NCBI RefSeq assembly: GCF_006829085.1
Contig: NZ_BJTC01000005.1
Coordinates: 186,001 to 250,000, forward strand
Direction of reading: 5' to 3'
Origin: Chryseobacterium sp. ON_d1
GTDB taxonomy: Bacteria; Bacteroidota; Bacteroidia; Flavobacteriales; Weeksellaceae
Length of the DNA: 64,000 nucleotides
The notes beneath the pieces are model-generated. The model was not told the origin of the DNA. It did not search any database and worked only from the letters and a program-made list of their open reading frames with translations. Numbering within the stretch: position 1 is the stretch's first letter; every line of letters starts with the position of its first letter. This document shows, one piece after another, positions 55,571 through 63,804 of the stretch. The translations under genes were made by a program, and so were the position numbers.

Positions 55571-55800
55571 GGTTATTATTATAGAATATGATTTTTCTAC
55601 AAATATAAAGATATCTATGTAGATCAGTGGATTGCTGTTGCGTTTTCATATGAATGTATAATAAGTTATTGGAAATGTTTCCTGTTTATGAAGTAAAAAG
55701 TATTACACGAAGAAGTAGTGCTAAGATTAAGTAAGCTACCAAGACACGAAAAATAGGAGATCAGTCTCAAAAGCTGGGGCTTGGCTTCGTTAGCAAAAAC

Positions 55801-55833
55801 AAAAAACCTCTAAGTTAACTTAGAGGTTTTTTT
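55801..55833. terminator. Terminator of tRNA-Cys
   Basis: AAAAAACCTCTAAGTT/AACTTAGAGGTTTTTT is a perfect palindrome, adjacent to the tRNA 3' end on the minus strand. Confidence 0.85.
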
Positions 55834-55834
55834 G

Positions 55835-55905
55835 AGGTACCTAGCGGATTCGAACCGCTGTAGATGGTGTTGCAGACCACTGCCTAGCCGCTCGGCCAAA
55901 GTACC
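55835..55905 (-). tRNA. tRNA-Cys (GCA)
   Basis: A 71-nt cloverleaf on the minus strand: acceptor GGTACTT/AGGTACC, D stem GCC/GGC, anticodon stem GTGGT/ACCAT with loop CTGCAAC (anticodon GCA), T arm AGCGG-TTCGAAT-CCGCT, and discriminator T as expected for tRNA-Cys. No CCA is encoded. It follows the RDD gene on the same strand and ends at a palindromic terminator. Confidence 0.97.
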
Positions 55906-55963
55906 ATTTTTACCATTTTTGAGGTGTGCAAATATAGTAAAAATTCTTTATGAACAAAAGTTT

Positions 55964-56473
55964 TTAAGCAATTTCTTTCGTTCCCAGAGCCTCAATTTCG
56001 CTTTTTGCTTGAATTTCAGCCTGATAATTTTTGATGTTAATTACCCGTGTTTCGCTCCATTTATCATGCCAGCCGTTTTCACCCAAAAAAGAAAGTATAT
56101 CAAAAGGAACCAATCTGGAAATATTCCTGATAAAATAATCATTGAAAGTAGGTTGAGTACCATCTATACAAACGACTTTACTTCCTGTAATATACTTGCC
56201 GATAGTCCTTCCTTTGGTAAAGTATTCCATCAGAAGTGCATAAGTGAAATATACTATAGAGGTAATCAGTATATCCCAAAATCTATTTACTTGTGACAGT
56301 TTCATAGTGATATTGAGAAAAAGATCACTTCCTGTTACATTAAATATTAGGGCTGAAATTGCTCCAAAAGCAATAAAAATAAGCAGGATAATGATTCTGT
56401 CAATGATAAGATTAGCCAATCTTGTCAACTTCTGAGCTCGGTTTCGATCTACAGTTATTAAATATTTTCTCAT
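55964..56473 (-). CDS. RDD family membrane protein
   Basis: A 169-residue membrane protein with two or three helices (~22-46, ~67-88, plus). The R-D-D motif is in LANLIIDRIIILLIFIAFGAI, and GRTIGKYITGSKVVCIDGTQPTFNDYFIRNI is the conserved second part. RDD proteins are small transporters or transport accessory proteins. It lies 31 bases after the DUF4403 gene on the same strand, likely in the thr/folB operon's tail. Confidence 0.9.
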   Translation of the reverse strand: MRKYLITVDRNRAQKLTRLANLIIDRIIILLIFIAFGAISALIFNVTGSDLFLNITMKLSQVNRFWDILITSIVYFTYALLMEYFTKGRTIGKYITGSKVVCIDGTQPTFNDYFIRNISRLVPFDILSFLGENGWHDKWSETRVINIKNYQAEIQAKSEIEALGTKEIA

Positions 56474-56504
56474 GATCGGTTATTAGTTTTGTTTTTTTGA
56501 AATT

Positions 56505-57869
56505 TTAAAATCCGTTAACAAGTAATTTTAATGAAGCGTTTGTGTCAATAACGGCTGTGATTCCTGTATTGCTGAGCAGGATTTTGCTGGGCTTAAGATT
56601 GAAAACCTTTCCATTCATTTTTAATCCTTTATAATATTCTTTGTTAAAGGCTTCTTCAATACTTTTTCTTGAAGTTTCTTCCAGTTCCTGAGTTGGAATG
56701 CCATATTCTTCTTCAATCATTTTTACAATTTTCCCCTGGAATAAAAGAGATGCCGTTTTCTGTAAAATATTGGTTGTTTTCAGTTTAAACTTAGTTTCTG
56801 ATAAAACAATTTTTCTTTTCGTTTCATCATACACCGGAATTCCTGAAATAATGGAAGTCCCTTTTATATAACCTTCAGTCTGTGCTTCAATGACCACTCT
56901 GTTATCCACACCATAGACTCTGATATCTGTTACTTTCACTTTAGAGTCGCGCACATCAAATTCTTTGTTTAAAAAGGTTTTTCTTGCCATGTTGCTTGCC
57001 TCTGTAAAAGGAATATTGGCGGTGGTCTGTAAAATAAATCTGTCTGCAACGGTAGGCGTTGTGTTGAAATTGGCAACGCTGGTTACCGGTGAAGAGGCTG
57101 CAGGCTTATTTCCTGTAAACGTTTCGGAAAAAATGTCAACACCAAGCGTGGCATTGATCTGATTTCCGTAAAATTTCAAAGGGGTAATATTGACCCCCAC
57201 CGGACTTACTTTCAGCCACGTATTGTATTCTTCGGAAATATTGAAGGGCTGCAGAAAAGTATTCCACGCCATTAGGGCATACTGCTGGAAGTTCAGTTGT
57301 GTAGCCATCTGCTGATCTATTGTTTTGCAGAATTTTTCCTGTTGCTCCTTGAGGCTTTTTTCAACGATAGAAGTAATCGGGATCTGTATTCTTCCATAAT
57401 CCAGCACAGGTTTGGTTACCCATCTGAAACCATTAGGCTGGGTATTGGTAATAATAGTCCAGTTGTTTTTAAAAGTAACCGTTGTATTGAATGACATGAC
57501 GGTTTCAAAAGTGGTATTCTGATAGGTGTAGACCCCCAATGTTCCGATTCCTTTTTCTGCCCATATTTTTAATGGAACTTCAATCAACAGATTCTGGTTT
57601 GTTCCACCTACAAGACGGATAGGTCTTGTTTTCCATACTTTTACTTTAAACTGATCATTGTTATTGTCTGTATAGGAATCATCCTGGTAAATGAGATCTT
57701 TCACAGAAGCATTGATCATATTGCTTAATTCCGAAAGAGGAATGGTCACAGGCATTGTGATACTGGACTTTATCTTTGGGAAATTATAAGCTGCCAACTG
57801 ATTATCAGCACCGGTCTGGCCAAAAGCGCTGATTCCGGCTACTAAAAATAATATTTTAACGAATTTCAA
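56505..57869 (-). CDS. DUF4403 family secreted protein
   Basis: A 454-residue secreted protein (signal MKFVKILFLVAGISAFGQ) matching the DUF4403 family of Bacteroidota: an N-terminal SSITMPVTIPLSELSNMIN segment and two similar beta-rich halves that resemble a lipid-binding (BPI/SMP-like) layout. The role is unknown; relatives are probably periplasmic or outer-membrane lipid carriers. It lies 34 bases after folB and 31 bases before the RDD gene. Confidence 0.85.
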   Translation of the reverse strand: MKFVKILFLVAGISAFGQTGADNQLAAYNFPKIKSSITMPVTIPLSELSNMINASVKDLIYQDDSYTDNNNDQFKVKVWKTRPIRLVGGTNQNLLIEVPLKIWAEKGIGTLGVYTYQNTTFETVMSFNTTVTFKNNWTIITNTQPNGFRWVTKPVLDYGRIQIPITSIVEKSLKEQQEKFCKTIDQQMATQLNFQQYALMAWNTFLQPFNISEEYNTWLKVSPVGVNITPLKFYGNQINATLGVDIFSETFTGNKPAASSPVTSVANFNTTPTVADRFILQTTANIPFTEASNMARKTFLNKEFDVRDSKVKVTDIRVYGVDNRVVIEAQTEGYIKGTSIISGIPVYDETKRKIVLSETKFKLKTTNILQKTASLLFQGKIVKMIEEEYGIPTQELEETSRKSIEEAFNKEYYKGLKMNGKVFNLKPSKILLSNTGITAVIDTNASLKLLVNGF

Positions 57870-57903
57870 TTTGTATGTTTTTTAATCAACGAAAATAGGA
57901 ATT

Positions 57904-58272
57904 TTAATTTTCCGGTTTAAAGCTTTTTTCCAACTCAATGCTGGCCCCTTTCATTTCTCCCTGCATTGGAGGAGCTGTTTTAGTAATTTTTAATTTGATA
58001 TAATCGACCTGTGGAAAACTGTTGTGGATCTTTGCGATAATTCTTCCACCCACATGTTCCAGCAATTTAGATTTTATTTTCATTTCGCTGTGAAGGATAT
58101 CGTTGATGTCTGCATAGCTTATGGTGTCATGCAAATCATCAGATTCAGCAGCTTTCCACAGGTCGGTATGAAGTTCTGTGTTCAGAATATAATACGTTCC
58201 GATAATGTTTTCTTCAGGAAGCACACCATGGTATGCATATATTCTTACATCTTCAAGATATATTTTGCTCAT
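57904..58272 (-). CDS. folB: Dihydroneopterin aldolase
   Basis: Acts in folate synthesis: 7,8-dihydroneopterin to 6-hydroxymethyl-dihydropterin + glycolaldehyde. The 122 residues include YAYHGVLPEENIIGTYY (pterin-binding motif), the DTISYADINDIL segment with the conserved Tyr, and KITKTAPPMQGEMKGASIEL with the lysine. It begins only 4 bases after thrC, so it is an extension of the thr operon. Confidence 0.93.
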   Translation of the reverse strand: MSKIYLEDVRIYAYHGVLPEENIIGTYYILNTELHTDLWKAAESDDLHDTISYADINDILHSEMKIKSKLLEHVGGRIIAKIHNSFPQVDYIKLKITKTAPPMQGEMKGASIELEKSFKPEN

Positions 58273-58276
58273 TGTT

Positions 58277-59581
58277 TCAGATTTTATGAAGCAAAAATCG
58301 TCTTAATTCTTCAAAATCTGAATGTATTTCTACAGTTTTTTTCTCCTTTTTCATAAGCTCATTCAGTGAGTCCGGAATTTCAATCTGTGTATGGATTGAT
58401 TTTTCCACTGCATCCGGGAATTTTACCGGGTGAGCAGTACCCAGAATAAATCCTTTTTGCTCTGGATTTTCCTGCAGATATTTTTCCGTTGCAGCAAAAG
58501 CAACGGCGCTGTGGGGTTCCAGAATATATCCATATTTCTCATAAACTTCTCTAATGGTACTCATGGTTTGATCATCAGCAATGGAATAAGCAGATATTTT
58601 ATTTTTTAAAGTTTCAAATTGGTATCCGAAAAGTTCCAGAATTCTCACAAAATTACTTGGATCTCCCACATCCATAGCATTGGATAGAGTAGCAACTGCT
58701 TTTTGTGGCTGGTAATTTTGGGTTTTAAAATAATCTGGAATTACATGATTGGCATTACAGGCCGCAACAAAATGACTGGCAGGTAATCCTCTGAAGTAGG
58801 CCAGCAGCCCGGCGCAGATATTTCCGAAATTTCCACTTGGAACACCGATTACGGGTTTTTCATTATGATGTTGAATCCACTGTTTCAATGCTATTAAATA
58901 ATATATCTGTTGAGGAAGCCATCTTGCGACATTGATTGAATTGGCAGACGTCAAAAATAAGTGACTGTTAATTGTTGGGTCGGAAAAAGCCTGCTTAACA
59001 AGGTTCTGGCAATCATCAAAACTGCCATTTACTTCCAGTGCAGAAATATTTTCTCCCAATGCTGTCAGCTGTTTCTCCTGAACCGGGCTTACCCTGTTTT
59101 TCGGATAAAGAATGACCACATTGATTTGTGGGATTTTATAAAATCCGTGAGCAACAGCTCCTCCTGTATCTCCGGAAGTAGCTACAAGAACAGTGACCTT
59201 TTTCTGCTCATCCTTTAGAAAATAAGACAGACAGCGGCTCATAAATCTGGCGCCAATATCTTTAAAGGCAAGGGTAGGACCATGAAACAGCTCCAATATG
59301 GAGATCTGGGCATTGATTTTTACTAATGGAATCTCAAAACTGACCGTTTCTGTCACAATTTCTTTGAGTATTTCTGATGGAATCTCATCTCCAACAAAGC
59401 CTTTCATGCATTTGAATGCAATTTCTTCATTGGAATATTGGTGGAGATTTTGAATAAATTCTTCATGAAATTGAGGAATGCTTTCGGGAAAAAACAATCC
59501 TTTTTCCTTTCCCTGTCCTTTTATTGTTGCTTCTCTGAAATTTATTTTTTCCAGATGATCTTTCAAGTTATAATATTTCAT
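58277..59581 (-). CDS. thrC: Threonine synthase
   Basis: PLP enzyme turning O-phosphohomoserine into threonine. From ATG at 59581 (MKYYNLKDHLEKINFREAT) it is 434 residues. Lys-containing PLP motif is HGPTLAFKDIGARFM, and ATSGDTGGAVAHGFY and GVPSGNFGNICAGLLA are the phosphate and cofactor binding segments. A longer frame would add 10 residues (MKKKKKNKAE) that overlap the end of thrB. It is 7 bases after thrB. Confidence 0.96.
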   Translation of the reverse strand: MKYYNLKDHLEKINFREATIKGQGKEKGLFFPESIPQFHEEFIQNLHQYSNEEIAFKCMKGFVGDEIPSEILKEIVTETVSFEIPLVKINAQISILELFHGPTLAFKDIGARFMSRCLSYFLKDEQKKVTVLVATSGDTGGAVAHGFYKIPQINVVILYPKNRVSPVQEKQLTALGENISALEVNGSFDDCQNLVKQAFSDPTINSHLFLTSANSINVARWLPQQIYYLIALKQWIQHHNEKPVIGVPSGNFGNICAGLLAYFRGLPASHFVAACNANHVIPDYFKTQNYQPQKAVATLSNAMDVGDPSNFVRILELFGYQFETLKNKISAYSIADDQTMSTIREVYEKYGYILEPHSAVAFAATEKYLQENPEQKGFILGTAHPVKFPDAVEKSIHTQIEIPDSLNELMKKEKKTVEIHSDFEELRRFLLHKI

Positions 59582-59588
59582 TTCTGCT

Positions 59589-60524
59589 TTATTTTTCTTC
59601 TTTTTCTTCAATGATTTGAATTCCTGCGGGATTTATTTTTGAGACATAAACAAAACTTTCTATTTCAATTTTGTCATAGGCTGATTTCATCATCTGAGCA
59701 ATTTTCTCTGCTGTTTCTTTTTGCTCTGACAGCATAAAAATAGAAGGTCCGGAACCCGAAATTCCTCCTCCCAAAGCTCCCAGCTGTAAACTCATCTCTT
59801 TGATGTCGTCAAATTTCGGGATCAGAATACTGCGGATAGGTTCTATGATGACATCATTGAGACTTCTTCCAATCAATGGGATGTCGTTTTTCTGAATTCC
59901 AGCGACCAACCCGGCTATATTTCCCCATTGTTCGACAGCACTTTTTAAACTGATATTTTTCTTTAAAATCTGTCTGGCATCTGAAGTTTTGACTTCCACC
60001 TGCGGATGTACAGCGGTTACAAACAGATCAGGGCTGCTTAAGGGAATAATATCAATAGGATTTGTAGATTTTACCAGGGTAATTCCTCCATAGATACAGG
60101 GAGCAATATTATCTGCATGTCTTACACCTGAAGCGAGTTCTTCCCCAAACATAGCAAAATGAACCATTTCTTCTTTTGACAGTTTGTTCCCTAGTAACAG
60201 ATTGGCTCCAAAGGCGGCTCCAGCGGCACTTGCCGCACTGGAGCCGAGCCCGCTTCCAGGTTTTATATGCTTATGGATAATGACTTCAAAACCATTTTTC
60301 AGATTGAAATACTCCTGGATTTTTAACAGGACAACTCCTGCAACATTTCCGGAAGGCACCTCAGGGAGTCCGAATGAATCAGTGTGTTTTATGATAATAT
60401 CCGGAGTATCCAGCCATCGGAATTGCATTTCGTCATAAGGCTCATGTACCGCCATTCCCAGAATATCGAATCCGCAGACCAGATTGGCAACAGTAGCGGG
60501 GACTTTTAATTTTATTTTCTTCAT
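59589..60524 (-). CDS. thrB: Homoserine kinase
   Basis: GHMP kinase that phosphorylates homoserine. The 311 residues have the N-terminal KVPATVANLVCGFDILGMAV, the ATP loop PGSGLGSSAASAAGAAFG (~91-108), and the C-terminal GGGISGSGPSIFML motif. Located 9 bases after thrA and 7 before thrC, so it is part of the thrABC operon. Confidence 0.97.
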   Translation of the reverse strand: MKKIKLKVPATVANLVCGFDILGMAVHEPYDEMQFRWLDTPDIIIKHTDSFGLPEVPSGNVAGVVLLKIQEYFNLKNGFEVIIHKHIKPGSGLGSSAASAAGAAFGANLLLGNKLSKEEMVHFAMFGEELASGVRHADNIAPCIYGGITLVKSTNPIDIIPLSSPDLFVTAVHPQVEVKTSDARQILKKNISLKSAVEQWGNIAGLVAGIQKNDIPLIGRSLNDVIIEPIRSILIPKFDDIKEMSLQLGALGGGISGSGPSIFMLSEQKETAEKIAQMMKSAYDKIEIESFVYVSKINPAGIQIIEEKEEK

Positions 60525-60533
60525 ATCAATATT

Positions 60534-62981
60534 TTATATAGAACGGATAATATCTGCAAAAACGCCACTTGCCGTTACATCAGCTCCTGCACCGGCACCT
60601 TTTACGACCAAAGGCTGCTCGGAATATCTTAGGGTCTTGAAAATGACAATATTGTCTTTGCCATAAAGATGAAACAGGTCACTGTCGGGAGCAATATGCT
60701 GCAGTCCTACTTTGGCTTTTCCATCTTCAAACACAGCCACATATTTTAGTATTTTACCTTTGCTTTTAGCTTGATTCAGTAAATTCTTAAAATGATCTTC
60801 ATAGGCAGTAAGCTTTTCGTAAAAATTTTCGACACTTCCCTGCATACATTCTTCCGGCAGAAAGCTCTTATTTTCGATTTCTTCAAACTGAAGCGGATAC
60901 CCTGCCTCTCTTGCCAGAATTAAAATTTTTCTTGCCACATCGGTTCCGGACAGATCGAGTCTTGGGTCCGGTTCTGTATAGCCTTCCTTTTGGGCTTGTC
61001 GTACTACTTCAGAAAATGTTTTGCTGCCATCGTATTCATTAAAGACAAAATTTAATGTACCACTTAATACAGCCTTAAGGGATTGTATTTTATCTCCGCT
61101 TTTGATAAGGTCGTTGATGGTCCCTATGACAGGAAGCCCGGCCCCTACATTGGTTTCAAAATAAAAATTGCAGCTGTGATTTCTTGCCGTATTTTTTAGG
61201 GTTTTGTATTGTTTATAATCTGAGGAAGCAGCAATTTTATTACAGGCGACAATATTCACACTTCTTTTTAACAAACTTTCATAAATTTCCGGAACATCAG
61301 GACTTGCGGTTACATCAACGAAAACAGAGTTTCTAAGGTTTCTGCGGATGATTTCATCAGCAAATTCTCTGGAAGAAGCCTCCCCGCTTTGCTGATTCCA
61401 GGCAATGTAGTTTTCCTTCGGTATTCCCTGATCCGAAAATAGCATATGACGGCTGTTGGAAATTCCTGCAATTCTCAAATTGATTAAGAAATTTTCTTTT
61501 AAATAGTCGTTTTGGTCATAAATCTGCTGAATCAATTTTGAACCCACATTACCTGTTCCGCAGATGTAGAGATGGATCTGTTTAATCTCAGATTCAAAGA
61601 ATTCTTCATGAAGTACATTTACTGCCTTTTTGCTGTCTTTTTCTGAAATGACAATGCTGATATTTCTTTCCGAAGAACCCTGTGCAATCGCCCTTATATT
61701 GACTCCGTTATTTCCAAGGCAACCGAACATTTTTGCACTTACTCCACTTCTGCTTTTCATGCTTTCTCCTACCAGCGCTACAATAGAAAGTCCGGTTTCA
61801 ATTTTTACCGGATATACTCTTTTCAAATTGATATCATCAGCAAAAGAAAGATTGATAGCGTGTTCAGCACGTAGTGCCTCTTTTTTTTCAATGGCTATTG
61901 TAATAGAATGTTCCGAAGAACCCTGGGTAATAAGGATGACATTTATCTTTTCATGACTTAAACATTGGAATAATTTTGCTGAAACTCCTGGTATGCCAAC
62001 CATCCCGCTTCCTTCCAGTGTGAGCAGAGCAATACTGTTCATATTGGAAATCCCTACGGCAATCTGCTTTTTATTTTCTGAAGATTTCAACTGATGAGAA
62101 ATTAAAGTTCCCACTGCATCAGGTTCAAAAGTGTTTTTGATGATCAGGTCTATATTTTTCACCATGACAGGCTGGATGGAAGGCGGATAAAGTACTTTTG
62201 CCCCGAAATGAGACAGCTCCATAGCCTCATGATAAGATATTTCCGAAATGGGTTTGGCATTAGAAGCAAGGCGTGGATCGGCAGTCATCATTCCACTTAC
62301 ATCGGTCCAGATCTGAAGTTGTTCAGCAGGAATTGAAGCTGCCATAATAGAAGCAGTGTAATCGGAACCGCCTCTTCCTAATGTTGTTGCATTATTTTTT
62401 TTGTCACGGGCTATAAAACCGGGTCCTACGATGATACGGTTCTGGTTTTCAGTCAGAAATCTTATAATATTATCTTGTGTGCAGTTAAAGTCTACTTTTG
62501 CATGGGTAAAATTACTGTCTGTTATGATCAGATCTGCAGAGTTCATCCACATGCAGTCCAGTCCTTCATGCTGTAATCTTGCGGCAATGATTTTTGAAGA
62601 CAGGAATTCTCCATAAGACGCAATCTTATCTTTGATTCTGTCTGTAAGTTCACCGAGAACAGCAATTCCGTTGCAGAGCTCTTCAATATCATTGAAATGT
62701 TTTTTTACAAAGCTAAGCCATGAACTTTGTTCTGCGATAGGGAAAAGTTCTTTGACTAAAGTAATATGTTTTTCTTCAAGATCCTGAACAATCTGAATAT
62801 AGTTTTCATCTTTTACAGAAGCACATTCTGCTGCTTTTATCAATTGATCGGTAACACCATGCAATGCTGATACAATGACTACAACTTTGTTTTGTAAAGA
62901 TTCCTGCTTTATGATTTTTTCCACCAGTAAGATATTTTGAGAATGGGCGACTGATGTTCCGCCAAATTTTAAAACTTTCAT
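60534..62981 (-). CDS. thrA: Bifunctional aspartokinase / homoserine dehydrogenase
   Basis: First and third steps of threonine synthesis on one 815-residue protein. Aspartokinase (~1-295): MKVLKFGGTSVAHSQN, TTLGRGGSDYTASIM. Two ACT domains (~310-455) bind threonine for feedback inhibition. Homoserine dehydrogenase (~460-815): ICGTGNVGSKLI (NAD-binding), ETNVGAGLPVIGTI and SGTLNFVFNEY. The true ATG is at 62981; the frame one codon longer uses a TTG. The leader upstream has attenuator-like structure. It is the first gene of thrABC-folB. Confidence 0.97.
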   Translation of the reverse strand: MKVLKFGGTSVAHSQNILLVEKIIKQESLQNKVVVIVSALHGVTDQLIKAAECASVKDENYIQIVQDLEEKHITLVKELFPIAEQSSWLSFVKKHFNDIEELCNGIAVLGELTDRIKDKIASYGEFLSSKIIAARLQHEGLDCMWMNSADLIITDSNFTHAKVDFNCTQDNIIRFLTENQNRIIVGPGFIARDKKNNATTLGRGGSDYTASIMAASIPAEQLQIWTDVSGMMTADPRLASNAKPISEISYHEAMELSHFGAKVLYPPSIQPVMVKNIDLIIKNTFEPDAVGTLISHQLKSSENKKQIAVGISNMNSIALLTLEGSGMVGIPGVSAKLFQCLSHEKINVILITQGSSEHSITIAIEKKEALRAEHAINLSFADDINLKRVYPVKIETGLSIVALVGESMKSRSGVSAKMFGCLGNNGVNIRAIAQGSSERNISIVISEKDSKKAVNVLHEEFFESEIKQIHLYICGTGNVGSKLIQQIYDQNDYLKENFLINLRIAGISNSRHMLFSDQGIPKENYIAWNQQSGEASSREFADEIIRRNLRNSVFVDVTASPDVPEIYESLLKRSVNIVACNKIAASSDYKQYKTLKNTARNHSCNFYFETNVGAGLPVIGTINDLIKSGDKIQSLKAVLSGTLNFVFNEYDGSKTFSEVVRQAQKEGYTEPDPRLDLSGTDVARKILILAREAGYPLQFEEIENKSFLPEECMQGSVENFYEKLTAYEDHFKNLLNQAKSKGKILKYVAVFEDGKAKVGLQHIAPDSDLFHLYGKDNIVIFKTLRYSEQPLVVKGAGAGADVTASGVFADIIRSI

Positions 62982-63072
62982 CAATTATTTATTTAAGGTT
63001 GGGTAAAAAGAAGTGTTTACTCTTTAAAAAAAGAGTACGGGTACCGGAAATAATATGTGAAAATTTACCCCG
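62982..63072 (-). promoter_or_regulatory. thr attenuator region
   Basis: Between the leader peptide and thrA: a hairpin TACCCC-ATAAC-GGGGTA overlapping the leader stop (63066-63082), a second hairpin TACTCTTT-N4-AAAGAGTA (63018-63037) followed by a T-rich stretch, and a competing pair GGGTAAA (63064-63070) / TTTACCC (63001-63007). The first hairpin and the long-range pair are mutually exclusive, as in attenuation switches. Confidence 0.65.
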
Positions 63073-63174
63073 TTATGGGGTAGTTGTTGTAGTTGTGAAT
63101 GTAGAAACAGAAGATATGCCTGAAATAAGTGATTTCAGGGCAGAAATATCAGATATGTTTCTTAATATATTCAT
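63073..63174 (-). CDS. thrL: Threonine operon leader peptide
   Basis: A 33-codon ORF beginning MNILRNISDISALKS and ending in ...STFTTTTTTP. It has seven threonine codons, six in a row (ACA ACT ACA ACA ACT ACC) just before the Pro and stop, and five isoleucines. Threonine and isoleucine end products are those that starve the ribosome in thr attenuation. A consensus promoter sits a few bases upstream, and the stop codon lies within a hairpin. Known precedent: E. coli thrL. Experimentally unproven here. Confidence 0.85.
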   Translation of the reverse strand: MNILRNISDISALKSLISGISSVSTFTTTTTTP

Positions 63175-63184
63175 TGTAATGGAA

Positions 63185-63214
63185 CAAATGTACAAATTAT
63201 TTTGAAACAGCCAA
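63185..63214 (-). promoter_or_regulatory. thr operon promoter
   Basis: On the minus strand, TTG (63212-63214), 19-nt spacer, TACATTTG (63185-63192), 10 bases before the leader ATG: a full consensus match. Confidence 0.8.
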
Positions 63215-63261
63215 GTTTTATTACGATAAATTACGATAAAATTTATTTCCTTTTTTAGAGA

Positions 63262-63297
63262 TATATTTGTTGTAATGAGTTAAAAATCTTATATTTA
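63262..63297 (+). promoter_or_regulatory. Candidate promoter of the Cys-rich peptide cluster
   Basis: TATATTTG at 63262-63269 and, with TTG (63270-63272) and a 17-nt spacer, TATATTTA at 63290-63297, 26 bases before the first peptide ATG. Either could serve. Confidence 0.45.
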
Positions 63298-63322
63298 GGA
63301 TTCTAACCAAAAACAATTAAAC

Positions 63323-63517
63323 ATGAAAAAGTTAAAAAAAATGAACCGGAAGAATCTGAAATCAATCAGTGGAGGAGATATAAATGACTGTTTTGAATAC
63401 TGTCCTCCGGGGCCATATGGACCGGGTGAGCCAAGATCATGTGCTGATTATCATGCTTTGCCACAATGCTGTAAAGGTAGAGTACTGGTGAGTTTTGAAT
63501 GCTCTGATCCGTATTGA
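63323..63517 (+). CDS. Bacteriocin-like Cys-rich peptide, copy 1
   Basis: A 64-residue peptide. Leader MKKLKKMNRKNLKSISGG ends in a double glycine, the site for cleavage by C39-peptidase ABC exporters. The mature part (DINDCFEYCPPGPYGPGEP...) has six cysteines and shares the pattern SCA-x-Y-x(2)-LP-x(2)-C-x(3-6)-VLVS-x-EC with copy 3. Such peptides are common in Chryseobacterium, usually called bacteriocin-like; activity has not been shown to my knowledge. No exporter or immunity gene is within the window. Confidence 0.8.
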   Translation: MKKLKKMNRKNLKSISGGDINDCFEYCPPGPYGPGEPRSCADYHALPQCCKGRVLVSFECSDPY

Positions 63518-63574
63518 TTTAAAAAAAATTAATAATGAGTTTAAATAACTTTGATAACTTTAAAATTAAATGCT

Positions 63575-63742
63575 ATGAAAACAATTAAAAAATTATCACG
63601 CGAACAAAAGAAAAACATCACAGGAGGATTTACCGATATTCAGATTGAAGCTTGTGGTGGTGAGCAGTTTGTATGTTTCCGTAAAGGCGGATGGGGATGC
63701 TGGCTGAAGCCGGCAGGAACCTGTTATGCACCGATGCTGTAA
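63575..63742 (+). CDS. Bacteriocin-like peptide, copy 2 (divergent)
   Basis: A 55-residue peptide with leader MKTIKKLSREQKKNITGG (double glycine) and a distinct core (FTDIQIEACGGEQFVCFRKG...) with four cysteines and many Gly/Trp. The start is the ATG at 63575 matching the other leaders; the longer frame is not. TAACTTTG at 63546-63553 is a possible own -7 box. A small hairpin ATGCTG-TAA-CAGCAT overlaps its stop codon. Confidence 0.75.
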   Translation: MKTIKKLSREQKKNITGGFTDIQIEACGGEQFVCFRKGGWGCWLKPAGTCYAPML

Positions 63743-63804
63743 CAGCATTGTTAATGAGGTTATTAGTGAAAAAATAACAAAACCAGAAATTTATTAAAAC
63801 TACT

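Noticed and set aside
55832..56296. Plus-strand ORF of 154 residues
   Set aside because: It covers the antisense of tRNA-Cys and of the RDD gene.
62954..63205. Plus-strand ORF with a Val-Val-Val run (83 residues) upstream of the peptide cluster
   Set aside because: It is the complement of the thr leader: the Val run mirrors the Thr codons of the leader peptide. No promoter or conserved start on that strand.
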